Shown one piece after another: positions 46,879-55,831 of a stretch of 64,000 nt of DNA; the first letter of the stretch is position 1, and every line of letters begins with the position of its first letter. The position numbers and the translations under genes were made by a program. The notes beneath the pieces are model-generated. The model saw only the letters and a list, made by a program, of their open reading frames with translations, was not told where the DNA came from and ran no database searches. Where the stretch lies: the NCBI RefSeq assembly GCF_024320865.1, contig NZ_JANDBD010000001.1, positions 496,001-560,000 on the forward strand, read 5' to 3'. The DNA comes from Mycolicibacterium arenosum (lineage in GTDB: Bacteria; Actinomycetota; Actinomycetes; Mycobacteriales; Mycobacteriaceae).

Positions 46879-47805
46879 GTGACGGTCACCGAGGACATCG
46901 ATCAGGCGGGGAAGTACGAGCTCAGCCATCTCAGGTCGCTGGAGGCCGAGGCCATCCACATCATCCGCGAGGTCGCCGCGGAGTTCGAGAAGCCCGTGCT
47001 GCTGTTCTCGGGCGGCAAGGACTCGATCGTCATGCTGCACCTGGCGATCAAGGCGTTCCGGCCCGGTCGGCTGCCGTTCCCGGTGATGCACGTCGACACC
47101 GGGCACAACTTCGACGAGGTGCTGCAGGCGCGCGACGAACTCGTCGCCGAGAGCGGCGTGCGTCTCGTGGTCGCCAAGGTGCAGGACGACATCGACGCGG
47201 GACGCGTCGTCGAGACCATCCCGTCGCGCAACCCGATGCAGACGTTCACGCTGCTGCGCGCCATCCGCGAGAACAAGTTCGACGCGGCATTCGGCGGCGC
47301 CCGGCGCGACGAGGAGAAGGCGCGCGCCAAGGAGCGGGTGTTCAGCTTCCGCGACGAGTTCGGCCAGTGGGATCCGAAGAGCCAACGGCCCGAACTGTGG
47401 AACCTGTACAACGGCAGGCACCGCAAGGGCGAGCACATCCGCGTCTTCCCACTGTCCAACTGGACCGAGTTCGACATCTGGTCCTACATCGGCGCCGAGA
47501 AGATCAAGCTGCCCTCGATCTACTACGCACACCAGCGGCAGGTGTTCGAGCGCGACGGCATGCTGCTGGCGCTGCACAAGTTCCTGCAGCCGCGCAAGGA
47601 CGAGAAGGTCGTCGAGAAGACCGTGCGGTTCCGCACCGTCGGTGACGTCACCTGCACCGGCTGCGTCGAGTCCGAGGCGGCGACGGTGTCAGAAGTCATT
47701 GCAGAGACCGCGATTTCGCGGCTCACCGAGCGTGGCGCTACCCGCGCCGACGACCGGATCTCCGAAGCGGGAATGGAAGATCGTAAGCGGGAAGGCTACT
47801 TCTGA
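46879..47805 (+). CDS. cysD: Sulfate adenylyltransferase subunit 2 CysD
   Basis: 308 residues. The PP-loop motif SGGKDS is at 44-49, followed by the family blocks HVDTGHNFDEV and FGGARRDEEKARAKER. It makes adenosine 5'-phosphosulfate from ATP and sulfate together with CysN. GTG start with strong Shine-Dalgarno. The ATG of cysN overlaps the last base of the TGA, so coupling is tight. Confidence 0.96.
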   Translation: MTVTEDIDQAGKYELSHLRSLEAEAIHIIREVAAEFEKPVLLFSGGKDSIVMLHLAIKAFRPGRLPFPVMHVDTGHNFDEVLQARDELVAESGVRLVVAKVQDDIDAGRVVETIPSRNPMQTFTLLRAIRENKFDAAFGGARRDEEKARAKERVFSFRDEFGQWDPKSQRPELWNLYNGRHRKGEHIRVFPLSNWTEFDIWSYIGAEKIKLPSIYYAHQRQVFERDGMLLALHKFLQPRKDEKVVEKTVRFRTVGDVTCTGCVESEAATVSEVIAETAISRLTERGATRADDRISEAGMEDRKREGYF

Positions 47806-49655
47806 TGGCGACACTGTTGAGGATCGCCACCGCGGGCTCGGTGGACGACGGTAAGTCGACGCTGATCGGCCGGCTGCTGTACGACAGCAAGGCCGTCATG
47901 GAGGACCAGCTGGCCGCCGTCGAGCGGACCTCCAAGGAACGCGGAAACGATTACACCGACCTGGCTCTGGTGACCGACGGCCTGCGTGCCGAGCGTGAGC
48001 AGGGCATCACGATCGACGTCGCCTACCGCTACTTCGCGACATCCAAACGCAAGTTCATCATCGCCGACACCCCCGGGCACATCCAGTACACCCGGAACAT
48101 GGTCACCGGCACCTCGACCGCGCAACTCGCGATCGTGCTCGTCGACGCCCGGCACGGGTTGCTCGAGCAGTCGCGCAGGCACGCGTTCCTGGCGTCGCTG
48201 CTGGGCATCCGGCACATCGTGCTCGCCGTCAACAAGATGGACCTGGTCGACTGGGATCAGCAGCGGTTCGAGTCGATCCGCGACGAGTTCCACGAGTTCG
48301 CCGCGCGTCTGGACATCCACGACGTCACGACCATCCCGCTGTCGGCGCTCAACGGCGACAACGTCGTTACGAAGTCCGACGTCACGCCGTGGTACGACGG
48401 ACCCGCGCTGCTGAGCCATCTCGAAGACGTCTACATCGCGGGTGACCGCAACCTCGTCGACGTCCGCTTCCCAGTGCAGTACGTCATCCGGCCGCAGACC
48501 CACGAGCACGCCGACCACCGCAGCTACGCGGGCACCATCGCCAGCGGCGTGATGCGCCCCGGCGACGAGGTGGTGGTGCTGCCTGCGGGCAAGACCAGCC
48601 GGATCACCGATATCGAAGGGCCGAGTGGCCCTGTCGCCGAGGCGTTTCCGCCGATGGCGGTGTCGATCAGCCTCGCCGACGACATCGACATCTCGCGTGG
48701 CGACCTCATCGCCCGCCAGAAGAACCAGCCGCATGCGACGCAGGAATTCGACGCCATGGTGTGCTGGATGGCCGACGCGACAGCGCTCGAGCCCGGCCGC
48801 GAGTACGTCATCAAGCACACCACCCGCACCACCCGGGCCAGGGTGACCGGACTCGGCTACCGCCTCGACGTCAACACGCTGCACCGGGACAAGAGTGCAA
48901 CGGCGTTGAAGCTCAACGAACTCGGCCGGGTCACGCTGCGCACCCAGGTGCCGCTGCTGCTCGACGAGTACTCGCGCAACTCGGCCACGGGGTCGTTCAT
49001 CCTGATCGACCCCGACACCAACGGCACGGTCGCCGCGGGCATGGTCCGGGACACGACGCCCGTGGAGAGCCGTGCCGCGACGCCGAACACCGTCCGGCAT
49101 CAGTCGTTGGTGTGCGCCGACGACCGATTGTCGAAGGGGCGCACCATCTGGTTCACCGGGCTGTCCGGATCGGGCAAGTCGTCGGTGGCGGTGCTGGTGG
49201 AGCAGAAGCTGCTCGAGAGGGGTTGCCCCGCATACGTTCTCGACGGCGACAACCTGCGCCACGGGCTCAACGCCGATCTCGGCTTCTCGATGGCCGACCG
49301 CGCCGAGAACCTGCGACGGCTCGCTCACATCGCCACGCTGATGGCCGATTCCGGGCTCACCGTGCTGGTGCCCGCGATCAGTCCGCTCGAGGAGCATCGC
49401 GACCTGGCCCGAAAGGTGCACTCGGACCAGGGCTTCGACTTCTACGAGGTGTTCATGGACACCCCGATCGAGGACTGCGAGGCGCGCGACCCGAAGGGGC
49501 TGTACAAGAAGGCGCGGACCGGTGAGATCACTCACTTCACGGGGATCGACAGCCCGTATCAGCGGCCGAAGAACCCGGATCTGCGACTGGTGCCCGGCCC
49601 GTCGCCCGACGAGTTGGCCGAGCAGGTCGTCGCCCTGCTGAAGGTGCAGCCGTGA
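47805..49655 (+). CDS. cysN: Bifunctional sulfate adenylyltransferase subunit 1 / APS kinase CysN/C
   Basis: 616 residues. The GTPase part (about 1-420) has GSVDDGKSTLIG at 11-22, DTPGH and NKMD. The APS-kinase part (about 440-616) has a P-loop GLSGSGKSS and DGDNLRHGL. It drives APS formation with GTP and phosphorylates APS to PAPS. Fused CysN/C is usual in mycobacteria. It ends in a GTGA overlap with the cysQ gene. Confidence 0.96.
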   Translation: MATLLRIATAGSVDDGKSTLIGRLLYDSKAVMEDQLAAVERTSKERGNDYTDLALVTDGLRAEREQGITIDVAYRYFATSKRKFIIADTPGHIQYTRNMVTGTSTAQLAIVLVDARHGLLEQSRRHAFLASLLGIRHIVLAVNKMDLVDWDQQRFESIRDEFHEFAARLDIHDVTTIPLSALNGDNVVTKSDVTPWYDGPALLSHLEDVYIAGDRNLVDVRFPVQYVIRPQTHEHADHRSYAGTIASGVMRPGDEVVVLPAGKTSRITDIEGPSGPVAEAFPPMAVSISLADDIDISRGDLIARQKNQPHATQEFDAMVCWMADATALEPGREYVIKHTTRTTRARVTGLGYRLDVNTLHRDKSATALKLNELGRVTLRTQVPLLLDEYSRNSATGSFILIDPDTNGTVAAGMVRDTTPVESRAATPNTVRHQSLVCADDRLSKGRTIWFTGLSGSGKSSVAVLVEQKLLERGCPAYVLDGDNLRHGLNADLGFSMADRAENLRRLAHIATLMADSGLTVLVPAISPLEEHRDLARKVHSDQGFDFYEVFMDTPIEDCEARDPKGLYKKARTGEITHFTGIDSPYQRPKNPDLRLVPGPSPDELAEQVVALLKVQP

Positions 49656-50383
49656 CGGACCACGACGTCGCCGCGCGGCTGGCCACCGAAGCGGGCGAAC
49701 TGCTGCTGAAGGTGCGGGTGGAGTTCGCCGACGCCGAGTCGAAGGAACGCAAAGCGGCGGGGGACAAGCGGTCCCACGATTTCCTGATGGCGGCGCTGGC
49801 CAAGGAACGCCCCGGTGACGCGGTGCTCTCGGAAGAGGGTGCCGACGACAAGGTGCGCCTGACCTCGGACCGGGTGTGGATCATCGACCCGCTGGACGGT
49901 ACCCGCGAGTTCTCCGAGCTCGGACGCGAGGACTGGGCCGTGCACGTCGCCCTCTGGGAACGCGGCGAACTCGTCGCCGGCGCCGTGGCGCTACCCGCGC
50001 AGGGCGTCACGCTGGCGACCCCAGACGTTCCCGCCCCCGCGGCCTCGCCGGTCCCGCCGCGGATCGTCGTGTCGCGCACCCGCCCGCCCGCCGTCGCGCT
50101 GGCGGTCCGTGACGCGCTGGGCGGAACCCTGGTCGAAATGGGTTCCGCGGGAGCCAAAGTCGCGTCGGTCGTGCAGGGCGTCACCGACGTGTACGTGCAC
50201 TCCGGCGGTCAGTACGAGTGGGATTCCGCGGCACCCATCGCGGTGGCCCGCGCCGCCGGGCTGTACACCTCTCGGATTGACGGCTCGCCGCTGATCTACA
50301 ACCAGGACGACGTGCTGCTGCCCGATCTGATCGTGTGCCGACCCGAACTCGCCGACGCGGTACTGGCCGTCACGACCGCCTAG
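49652..50383 (+). CDS. cysQ: 3'-phosphoadenosine 5'-phosphatase CysQ (inositol monophosphatase family)
   Basis: 243 residues. Metal and catalytic motif WIIDPLDGTREF at about 77-88, an EE pair (SEEGADD) near 60, and GGQYEWDSAAPIAVARAAGL in the C-terminal site. It should recycle PAP to AMP or hydrolyse PAPS in sulfate assimilation. Directly overlapping cysN/C by GTGA, so part of the same operon. The 3' end overlaps the convergent lipoprotein gene by 14 bp. Confidence 0.9.
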   Translation: MTDHDVAARLATEAGELLLKVRVEFADAESKERKAAGDKRSHDFLMAALAKERPGDAVLSEEGADDKVRLTSDRVWIIDPLDGTREFSELGREDWAVHVALWERGELVAGAVALPAQGVTLATPDVPAPAASPVPPRIVVSRTRPPAVALAVRDALGGTLVEMGSAGAKVASVVQGVTDVYVHSGGQYEWDSAAPIAVARAAGLYTSRIDGSPLIYNQDDVLLPDLIVCRPELADAVLAVTTA

Positions 50384-50840
50384 CCAGCGGCACGTTCTCG
50401 TCGCCGATTCCGGGGCACGCTGTCACGATCTCGTGGAGCGCCTCGTTCATGCGCGTCGTCGCCGTGAAGTACTCCCTGCTGGGAGTCGTTGGATGGGCAG
50501 GACTCACGCGACCCCGGCTGAGCAGGTCGAAGGCGTCGGCGACGTCGTTCAGCCTCGCCCGGAGCTCAGCGGACGGCACCTGCGCTGCTCTCGCGCGGAT
50601 GTCGTCGGCGGCCTTGGCCTCCCGCGCAGCGGCCGACGCGTAGTCGGGTTCCTGTTCCCCCGGCTCGCGGGGGTCGACATCGGGCGGAAGCGTCGACATG
50701 ACAGCGGGCATGGTGTCGCCCCACGGTTGCAGCGCGCTCTCGGCTCGCCGGCAGTCAGGGCTCAGTTGATCGTCGGCATCTGCGCAGCCGACCAGAACAC
50801 CCGCACACAACGCCGCAACGACGATCCCGCGCTTCTGCAC
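50370..50840 (-). CDS. Small lipoprotein, hypothetical
   Basis: 156 residues. A hydrophobic start with a lipobox LVGC (Cys19). The mature chain is mainly helical with a Cys30-Cys142-type pair that might form a disulfide. ATG at 50840. No family recognised. Convergent overlap with cysQ of 14 bp. Confidence 0.65.
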   Translation of the reverse strand: MQKRGIVVAALCAGVLVGCADADDQLSPDCRRAESALQPWGDTMPAVMSTLPPDVDPREPGEQEPDYASAAAREAKAADDIRARAAQVPSAELRARLNDVADAFDLLSRGRVSPAHPTTPSREYFTATTRMNEALHEIVTACPGIGDENVPLARRS

Positions 50841-50888
50841 GGTCTGAGCCTAAGGTCAGTCGGGCATACAGCCGGACACGAATTCGGC

Positions 50889-51098
50889 CTAGTCCATGCC
50901 GTTGGCGAGCGTGATCGACTCGCCGGAGCGGCACCGCACCTGATCGGACACCAGGTACAGCACGGCGTTCGCGACGTCCTGTGGATCGAGCAGGCCCGGC
51001 TGGTACCGGCCCTGTGCGAACACCTCTTCCGCGTTCTCGACGCTGCGCACGGTCTCGCAGAGCACCCTGTCGTCCAACAAACCCATTCGCTCGTACCC
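50889..51098 (-). pseudogene. Short-chain dehydrogenase C-terminal remnant
   Basis: The encoded tail reads LLDPQDVANAVLYLVSDQVRCRSGESITLANGMD, matching the last helix and strand of the SDR fold. The frame has no nucleotide-binding TGxxxGxG, Tyr-x3-Lys or other core part within the available upstream sequence, so only about 65-70 residues of an about 260-residue enzyme remain. Upstream codons in the same frame (51099-51161) look unrelated. I call it a remnant; it could still be expressed as a small protein. Confidence 0.55.
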
Positions 51099-51163
51099 CA
51101 GGGTCGGACTCTCCCCGTTCGGACTCCGTCGTCGGACCGATCTCATCGGACTACCCTTCAACC

Positions 51164-51760
51164 ATGACGAGACCGACGTTGCGTGACCTGGCCGGACTGC
51201 CGACCGTACCCCAGCCCCTCGCCGACTCGACGCTGGTGCTGATCGACTGCCAGAACACCTACACCCACGGCACGATGGAACTCGAGGGCGTACAGGCGGC
51301 GCTGGACGAAGCCGCCGTCCTGCTCGACCGGGCGCGCACCGCGGGCGCTCCGGTCATCCACATCCAGCACTCCGACGGACCGGGGTCGCTGTACGACATC
51401 GACGGCGAGACCGGGGCGATCGTCGCGCAGGTGGCGCCGCGCGACGGTGAGCCCGTCGTGATCAAGCAGTACCCGAACTCGTTCGTGCAGACCGACCTCG
51501 ACGAGAAGCTGAAGGCGATCGGAGCGACGAATCTCGTGCTGGCCGGGTTCATGACGCACATGTGCGTCAACTCCACGGCGCGAGGCGCTTTCAACCTGGG
51601 TTACGCTCCGACGGTTGTCGCCGCGGCCGCCGCGACGCGGTCGTTGGCCGGGGTCGGCGGCGTCCCGGTGTCCGCGCAGGACCTGCACGCGGCCAGCCTG
51701 GCCGCGATCGCGGACCTGTTCGCCATCGTCGTCCCCGACGCCGCCGCAGTACCGGAGTAG
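51164..51760 (+). CDS. Isochorismatase-family cysteine hydrolase
   Basis: 198 residues. The catalytic triad is visible as Asp28 (LVLIDCQN), Lys101 (VIKQYPNSF) and Cys134 (THMCVNST). This class hydrolyses amides such as nicotinamide, N-carbamoyl compounds or isochorismate; the substrate is unknown. ATG at 51164. It ends 5 bp before the next gene, a likely operon. Confidence 0.85.
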   Translation: MTRPTLRDLAGLPTVPQPLADSTLVLIDCQNTYTHGTMELEGVQAALDEAAVLLDRARTAGAPVIHIQHSDGPGSLYDIDGETGAIVAQVAPRDGEPVVIKQYPNSFVQTDLDEKLKAIGATNLVLAGFMTHMCVNSTARGAFNLGYAPTVVAAAAATRSLAGVGGVPVSAQDLHAASLAAIADLFAIVVPDAAAVPE

Positions 51761-51765
51761 CGCCC

Positions 51766-52425
51766 GTGGTGCCGCAGCCGTCGACGAAGGTGAGTCGGCT
51801 CGACGAGAAGCAGTCGACGTCGCGTAGCAACCTCGATGCCCTGCTGGACGCCACGCCGCTGGCGACGGTCGCGTTGGTCCGGGACGGGCACCCGGTCGTC
51901 TTCCCGACGGGATTCGCCCGCATCGGAAGCGAATTGGTGATCCACGGCTCCACCGGGTCACCGTGGATGCGCGCCCTGGCCGAAGGTGCCGACGCCGCGG
52001 TGTCGGTGACCGCACTCGACGGAGTGGTGGTGGCCCGCAGCGCGTTCGAGTCGTCGTTCCGGTACCGAAGTGCGGTCGTGTTCGGGGTGTTCGAGACGGT
52101 GCCCGCCGAGGAGAAGGTCGGCTATCTCAACGCGGTGACCGACAAGTTCATCCCCGGCCGGGTCGGCGAACTCCGCGCGAGCACACGCAAGGAACTCGCC
52201 GCGACGCTGACGTTGCGCATGGCGATCGGCGCGGACAACTGGTCGCTCAAGATCAGCGCGGGCTGGCCGGAGGATCCGGACGAGGACGTCGCCGGTGACG
52301 CGTGGGCGGGCGTCGTGCCGATGACGGTGACCTACGAAACACCGCAATCCGCACCGGATCTCAGGCCCGGTATCGCGATACCCGACTCCGTGCGCGCGTT
52401 GGCTGCCGGTCGCGGTCCCGACTAG
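51766..52425 (+). CDS. Pyridoxamine 5'-phosphate oxidase-like FMN-binding protein
   Basis: 219 residues from a GTG (51766; a second GTG is the next codon). The split-barrel pattern LDATPLATVALVRDGHPVVFPTGFARIG with strand and HGSTGSPWMRAL, and a tail with GWPEDPDEDV, belongs to flavin-nucleotide-binding proteins of the PPOX superfamily. Possible heme- or F420/FMN-dependent role is not clear. It is 5 bp behind the isochorismatase-like gene. Confidence 0.78.
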   Translation: MVPQPSTKVSRLDEKQSTSRSNLDALLDATPLATVALVRDGHPVVFPTGFARIGSELVIHGSTGSPWMRALAEGADAAVSVTALDGVVVARSAFESSFRYRSAVVFGVFETVPAEEKVGYLNAVTDKFIPGRVGELRASTRKELAATLTLRMAIGADNWSLKISAGWPEDPDEDVAGDAWAGVVPMTVTYETPQSAPDLRPGIAIPDSVRALAAGRGPD

Positions 52426-52460
52426 GATTTTTTGTCGTACTGTGGTGCCAGTATGGGGTC

Positions 52461-53720
52461 ATGTCCACGGCGGCAGCGTCTTACGGGCCCGACCTCAGTC
52501 GCGGCGAGCGCCTCGACGCGTTGTTCGCCGAACTCGCCGAGATCACCGGACAGCGCAACGCGCTGGACGGCCGCATCGTCGACATCGTCGCCGAGATCGA
52601 CGGCGACGGCGTCTACGGACTCTGGGGCAACACCGGGTGCCGCTCCATCGCCGCACTGGTGGCCTGGAAGACCGGCTGCTCGCCGCGCAACGCCGAGACC
52701 GTCGTCGCCGTCGCCAAACGCGCCTCCGAGTTCCCGCAGTGCACCGACGCCCTGCGCGAGGGCCGGCTCTCACTCGATCAGGTCGGCGCGATCGCCGAGA
52801 ACGCCGGCGACGGCTCCGACGCCCACTACGCCCACCTCGCCCGGAGTGCGACCGTCACTCAACTGCGCACGGCGATCAGCCTGGAATCCACACCCGACAA
52901 GCCGACGCCCAAGCCGGAACCGACACGGTCGGTCACCAAGTCCGAGCACGGGGATCACACCACCTGGAAGATCACCCTCCCCAAGCTGGACGCCGCCCGG
53001 TTCGACGCCGCCCTGGGCTCGCACCGCGACGCGCTGATCGCCGACTGGAAACGCGATCACGCCGACCGCGAAACCGGGCAGACCCCGCCGATGCCCACCA
53101 CCGTCGATGCGTTCATGAGCCTGGTCGACGCCGGCTGGGACGCCGACGCCGCGGCCCGCCCGCACGGCCAGCGCACCACCGTGGTCGCGCACCTCGACGT
53201 CGACAAGCCCGCCGCATCGCTGCATCTGGGGCCGCTGCTGTCCGACGAGGAGCGCCGCTACCTGCTGTGCGACGCCACCTGTGAGGTGTGGTTCGAACGC
53301 CAGGGCCGGGTGATCGGGACCGGGCGGGCCACCCGCACCGTGAACCGGCGCCTGCGCCGGGCTCTGGAGCACCGCGACCGCGGCACCTGCGTGGTCCCCG
53401 GCTGTCACGCGACCCGCGGACTGCAGGCCCATCACATCGTGCACTGGGAGGACGGCGGCCCCACCGACCTGGACAATCTGGTGCTGGTCTGCCCGTACCA
53501 CCACCGCCTGCATCACCGGGGTGTCATCACGATCGGCGGTGACGCCCGCCACCTCACCGTCACCGACCGTCGCGGCCGACCCATGACCAACGCCTCGCTG
53601 GCCCGACCACCCACGACACCCCCACCCGCGGTCGCCCCCTACAAGGGGCCGACCGGCGAACGCGCCCACTGGTGGTGGTACGACCCCTTCAAGCCGAACC
53701 CACCACCGACGACCAACTAG
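52461..53720 (+). CDS. DUF222/HNH endonuclease protein, 13E12 repeat family
   Basis: 419 residues from the ATG at 52461. The N-terminal DUF222 (about 10-270) is followed by an HNH domain with CVVPGCHATRGLQAHHIVHWEDGG and LVLVCPYHHRLHH. This is the REP13E12 type that occurs in several copies per mycobacterial genome and has been linked to phage attachment sites (established for some members). There is no flanking repeat here that I could identify. The T-run just upstream (52429-52435) is unlike the GC-rich neighbourhood. Confidence 0.85.
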   Translation: MSTAAASYGPDLSRGERLDALFAELAEITGQRNALDGRIVDIVAEIDGDGVYGLWGNTGCRSIAALVAWKTGCSPRNAETVVAVAKRASEFPQCTDALREGRLSLDQVGAIAENAGDGSDAHYAHLARSATVTQLRTAISLESTPDKPTPKPEPTRSVTKSEHGDHTTWKITLPKLDAARFDAALGSHRDALIADWKRDHADRETGQTPPMPTTVDAFMSLVDAGWDADAAARPHGQRTTVVAHLDVDKPAASLHLGPLLSDEERRYLLCDATCEVWFERQGRVIGTGRATRTVNRRLRRALEHRDRGTCVVPGCHATRGLQAHHIVHWEDGGPTDLDNLVLVCPYHHRLHHRGVITIGGDARHLTVTDRRGRPMTNASLARPPTTPPPAVAPYKGPTGERAHWWWYDPFKPNPPPTTN

Positions 53721-53721
53721 C

Positions 53722-54549
53722 TCAGTCGAATAGCGCTGTGCGCCGGTACAACTCGACCCGTCGGTCGCCGAAGACGTCGTTGTTCTCGTTGAACTTCTTG
53801 ATCCGGGACTCGGCCAAGTCGATATCGGCGGTGACGTTGGTGGCCGTCCCGAACTCGGCGATGGCCAGCGGGTAGCCGTCGGCGTCGGTGATCACGCTGC
53901 CGCCGATCCACTCGACGCCGCGCTCGATGCCGGTGCGATCGCACACCGCGATGGGTAGCCGGTTCACGCCGGAGTTCGCGAGTACCCGAACCATTTCGGC
54001 GGGCCGCTCGCCGGCGGGCCGGGGGAGCAGCGGCCAGTTCACCGGTGCGCAGAGCAGGTCGGCGCCCGCCAGTGCGGTAGCGCGCACCCACTCCGGGAAC
54101 TCGACGTCGTAACAGACCATCACGCCGATCCGGCCGTGCTCGGTGTCGACGATGAGTGGGAGGTCGTCCGCGCGGTCGAACACCGCGTTCTCGGTATCCC
54201 AGAGATGCGTCTTGCGGTACACCCCGCGCAGTCCGGTGCGGTCGACGACGGCCGCGCTGTTGTAGACGGCGTCGCCCGCGGCTTCGGGAAACCCGGCGAC
54301 GATCGTCAAGTCGAACGCCTCGGCGAGGTTCGCCCACTCCGTGATGGCCGCACCGTCGCGCGGCTCGGCCAGTGACACCAGCTCGGCTCGGTCGGCGAAC
54401 ACGTACCCGGACGACGCCAGCTCGGGAAGGACCACGATCTGTGCGCCGTCGCGGACGGCTTGCTCGACCGCCTCTCGGGCGGTGGCGCGGTTTCCGGTGG
54501 TGTCGCCGATGCGCAGGGGGAGCTGGCAGCAGGTGACGCGGGTGGTCAT
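53722..54549 (-). CDS. Carbon-nitrogen hydrolase (nitrilase superfamily)
   Basis: 275 residues. The catalytic triad is Glu43 (LPELASSGY), Lys113 (YRKTHLWD) and Cys146 (VCYDVEFPE). It hydrolyses an amide, nitrile or N-carbamoyl compound; the substrate cannot be inferred. ATG at 54549. It is divergent from the Rrf2 regulator with 96 bp between, and convergent with the DUF222 gene end. Confidence 0.87.
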   Translation of the reverse strand: MTTRVTCCQLPLRIGDTTGNRATAREAVEQAVRDGAQIVVLPELASSGYVFADRAELVSLAEPRDGAAITEWANLAEAFDLTIVAGFPEAAGDAVYNSAAVVDRTGLRGVYRKTHLWDTENAVFDRADDLPLIVDTEHGRIGVMVCYDVEFPEWVRATALAGADLLCAPVNWPLLPRPAGERPAEMVRVLANSGVNRLPIAVCDRTGIERGVEWIGGSVITDADGYPLAIAEFGTATNVTADIDLAESRIKKFNENNDVFGDRRVELYRRTALFD

Positions 54550-54589
54550 GTGTCGATGTCTACCACCCGGGCGGGCAGGAGCGGAGCGA

Positions 54590-54613
54590 CCGGGGAATCG
54601 GGCGGTTCCCCGG
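54590..54613. other. Hairpin before the Rrf2 regulator gene
   Basis: CCGGGGAA and TTCCCCGG (8-bp arms) around an 8-base loop, 32 bp before the ATG at 54646. It could be an operator or leader structure. A GAGCGGAGCGA short repeat adjoins it. Confidence 0.4.
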
Positions 54614-54645
54614 TTCGCGCCCCCGTCGATGGCAGAATCCGACCC

Positions 54646-55116
54646 ATGCGGATGTCGGCCAAGGCGGAGTACGCCGTCCGGGCCATGATCCAGCTGGCCA
54701 CGGTCTCAGACGGGGAGCTGGTCAAAACAGACGACCTCGCCAAGGCGCAGGGCATCCCATCGCAGTTCCTCGTCGACATCCTCTCCGATCTGCGCACCGA
54801 CCGACTCGTGCGCAGCCACCGCGGCCGCGACGGCGGCTACGCGCTGGCCAGGCCGGCCGCCGAGATCAGCATCGCCGACGTACTGCGCTGTATCGACGGG
54901 CCGTTGGCCAGCGTGCGCGACATCGGCCTCGGCGATCTCCCGTACTCCGGTCCGACGGCCGCGCTCACCGACGTGTGGCGGGCACTGCGGGCGAGCATGC
55001 GCTCGGTGCTCGAGCAGACGAGCGTCGCCGACGTCGCCGTGGGCGAACTGCCCCCGCACGTGGCCGCACTCGCCAGCGACTACCTCGGCCAGGAGGAGTC
55101 GCGCGGGCACGGGTGA
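54646..55116 (+). CDS. Rrf2-family transcriptional regulator (Rv1287-like)
   Basis: 156 residues from the ATG at 54646 (next ATG two codons later). The winged helix-turn-helix is [16 protein letters not shown] and the recognition area [31 protein letters not shown]. Only one cysteine (in VLRCIDGP, about residue 82) is present, so the three-Cys iron-sulfur site of IscR-type members is absent. M. tuberculosis Rv1287 follows cysN (from memory). Here it is separated from cysN by about 5 kb. Sulfur-status control is possible, not shown. Confidence 0.85.
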   Translation: MRMSAKAEYAVRAMIQLATVSDGELVKTDDLAKAQGIPSQFLVDILSDLRTDRLVRSHRGRDGGYALARPAAEISIADVLRCIDGPLASVRDIGLGDLPYSGPTAALTDVWRALRASMRSVLEQTSVADVAVGELPPHVAALASDYLGQEESRGHG

Positions 55117-55120
55117 CTCG

Positions 55121-55759
55121 TCAGCGGCGTCGTCTCGCCCGAGCGGCGATGCCGTCGATGAGCATCCGGAGTCCGCCGTCGAAGTCGTCCTCGACCGATG
55201 TCGTGACCGCCACCGCCGAGAGGGCCGTGATATGCGGGTGGTCATCTCCCGCGACCGCGCCGATGCGCGCGGCGGCATGCGCGGCGCCGTCCGCGTCCCG
55301 CATCAGCGGCCCGGCGAGTTCGGCCTGCGCCGCGCCGGTCACCAGGGCGAGCACCGCGTGGAAGGCCGATAGTCTATCGCGGTCGGAGAGGCCGGCCCGG
55401 TGCAGTGCGCCCACGAGCGCATCGGCGATCGCGAAACCCGTCGCCGACGTCATCCGCCTGGTCAGCACCAGGGGAACGGCGGCGGGATGCGCGCGGACGC
55501 CGCGCCACATCGCGGTGGCGACCGCGTGCACGTCCTGCCGCCAGTCGTCCGAGGGTTCGGGCACCTCGACATCGGCGACCACGGCCGCGACGACGAGTTC
55601 CTCCAGGCCCTCCTTGTCGGCGACGTAGTTGTACATCGTCATCGGTCCGGTGCCCAGCGCCGTGGCGAGTCCGCGCATGCTCAACGCCGCAGGGCCCGAC
55701 GTATCCACGATTTCCAATGCCGCGGAGGCGATTTCGTCGATGGTGAAGCGCGCTCTCAC
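55121..55759 (-). CDS. TetR-family regulator
   Basis: 212 residues. The helix-turn-helix is ALSMRGLATALGTGPMTMYNYVADKEGL, a variant common in the TetR_C_1 subgroup. ATG at 55759. It is divergent from the alpha/beta hydrolase gene with a 72-bp gap that holds a nearly perfect two-site palindrome. It most likely represses both genes and responds to a small compound handled by the hydrolase. Confidence 0.86.
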   Translation of the reverse strand: MRARFTIDEIASAALEIVDTSGPAALSMRGLATALGTGPMTMYNYVADKEGLEELVVAAVVADVEVPEPSDDWRQDVHAVATAMWRGVRAHPAAVPLVLTRRMTSATGFAIADALVGALHRAGLSDRDRLSAFHAVLALVTGAAQAELAGPLMRDADGAAHAAARIGAVAGDDHPHITALSAVAVTTSVEDDFDGGLRMLIDGIAARARRRR

Positions 55760-55768
55760 AACTCTCCC

Positions 55769-55799
55769 TTGACAAGTACGGTGTACGTGTTTGTAGTCT
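55769..55799 (+). promoter_or_regulatory. Promoter candidate for the alpha/beta hydrolase gene
   Basis: TTGACA (55769-55774) and TAGTCT (55794-55799) with a 19-bp spacer. The operator arm at 55776-55788 lies between the two elements, so bound repressor would block the promoter. Confidence 0.45.
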
Positions 55800-55819
55800 A
55801 GGCCATACGTACACCGTAC
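55776..55819. promoter_or_regulatory. TetR operator candidate, two 13-bp inverted arms
   Basis: GTACGGTGTACGT (55776-55788) and ACGTACACCGTAC (55807-55819) are perfect inverted repeats with an 18-bp spacer. Each arm is itself an imperfect palindrome (GTAC-x3-GTAC), so there may be two TetR dimer sites. Situated between divergent starts at 55759 and 55832. Confidence 0.75.
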
Positions 55820-55831
55820 CTATGGAGGGCC

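Noticed and set aside
47796..49535. 579-codon minus-strand frame
   Set aside because: Antisense to cysN/C, which has clear GTPase and kinase motifs.
52426..52460. Terminator or attachment site before the DUF222 gene
   Set aside because: There is a T-run but no adjoining stem and no matching repeat at the other end of the gene.
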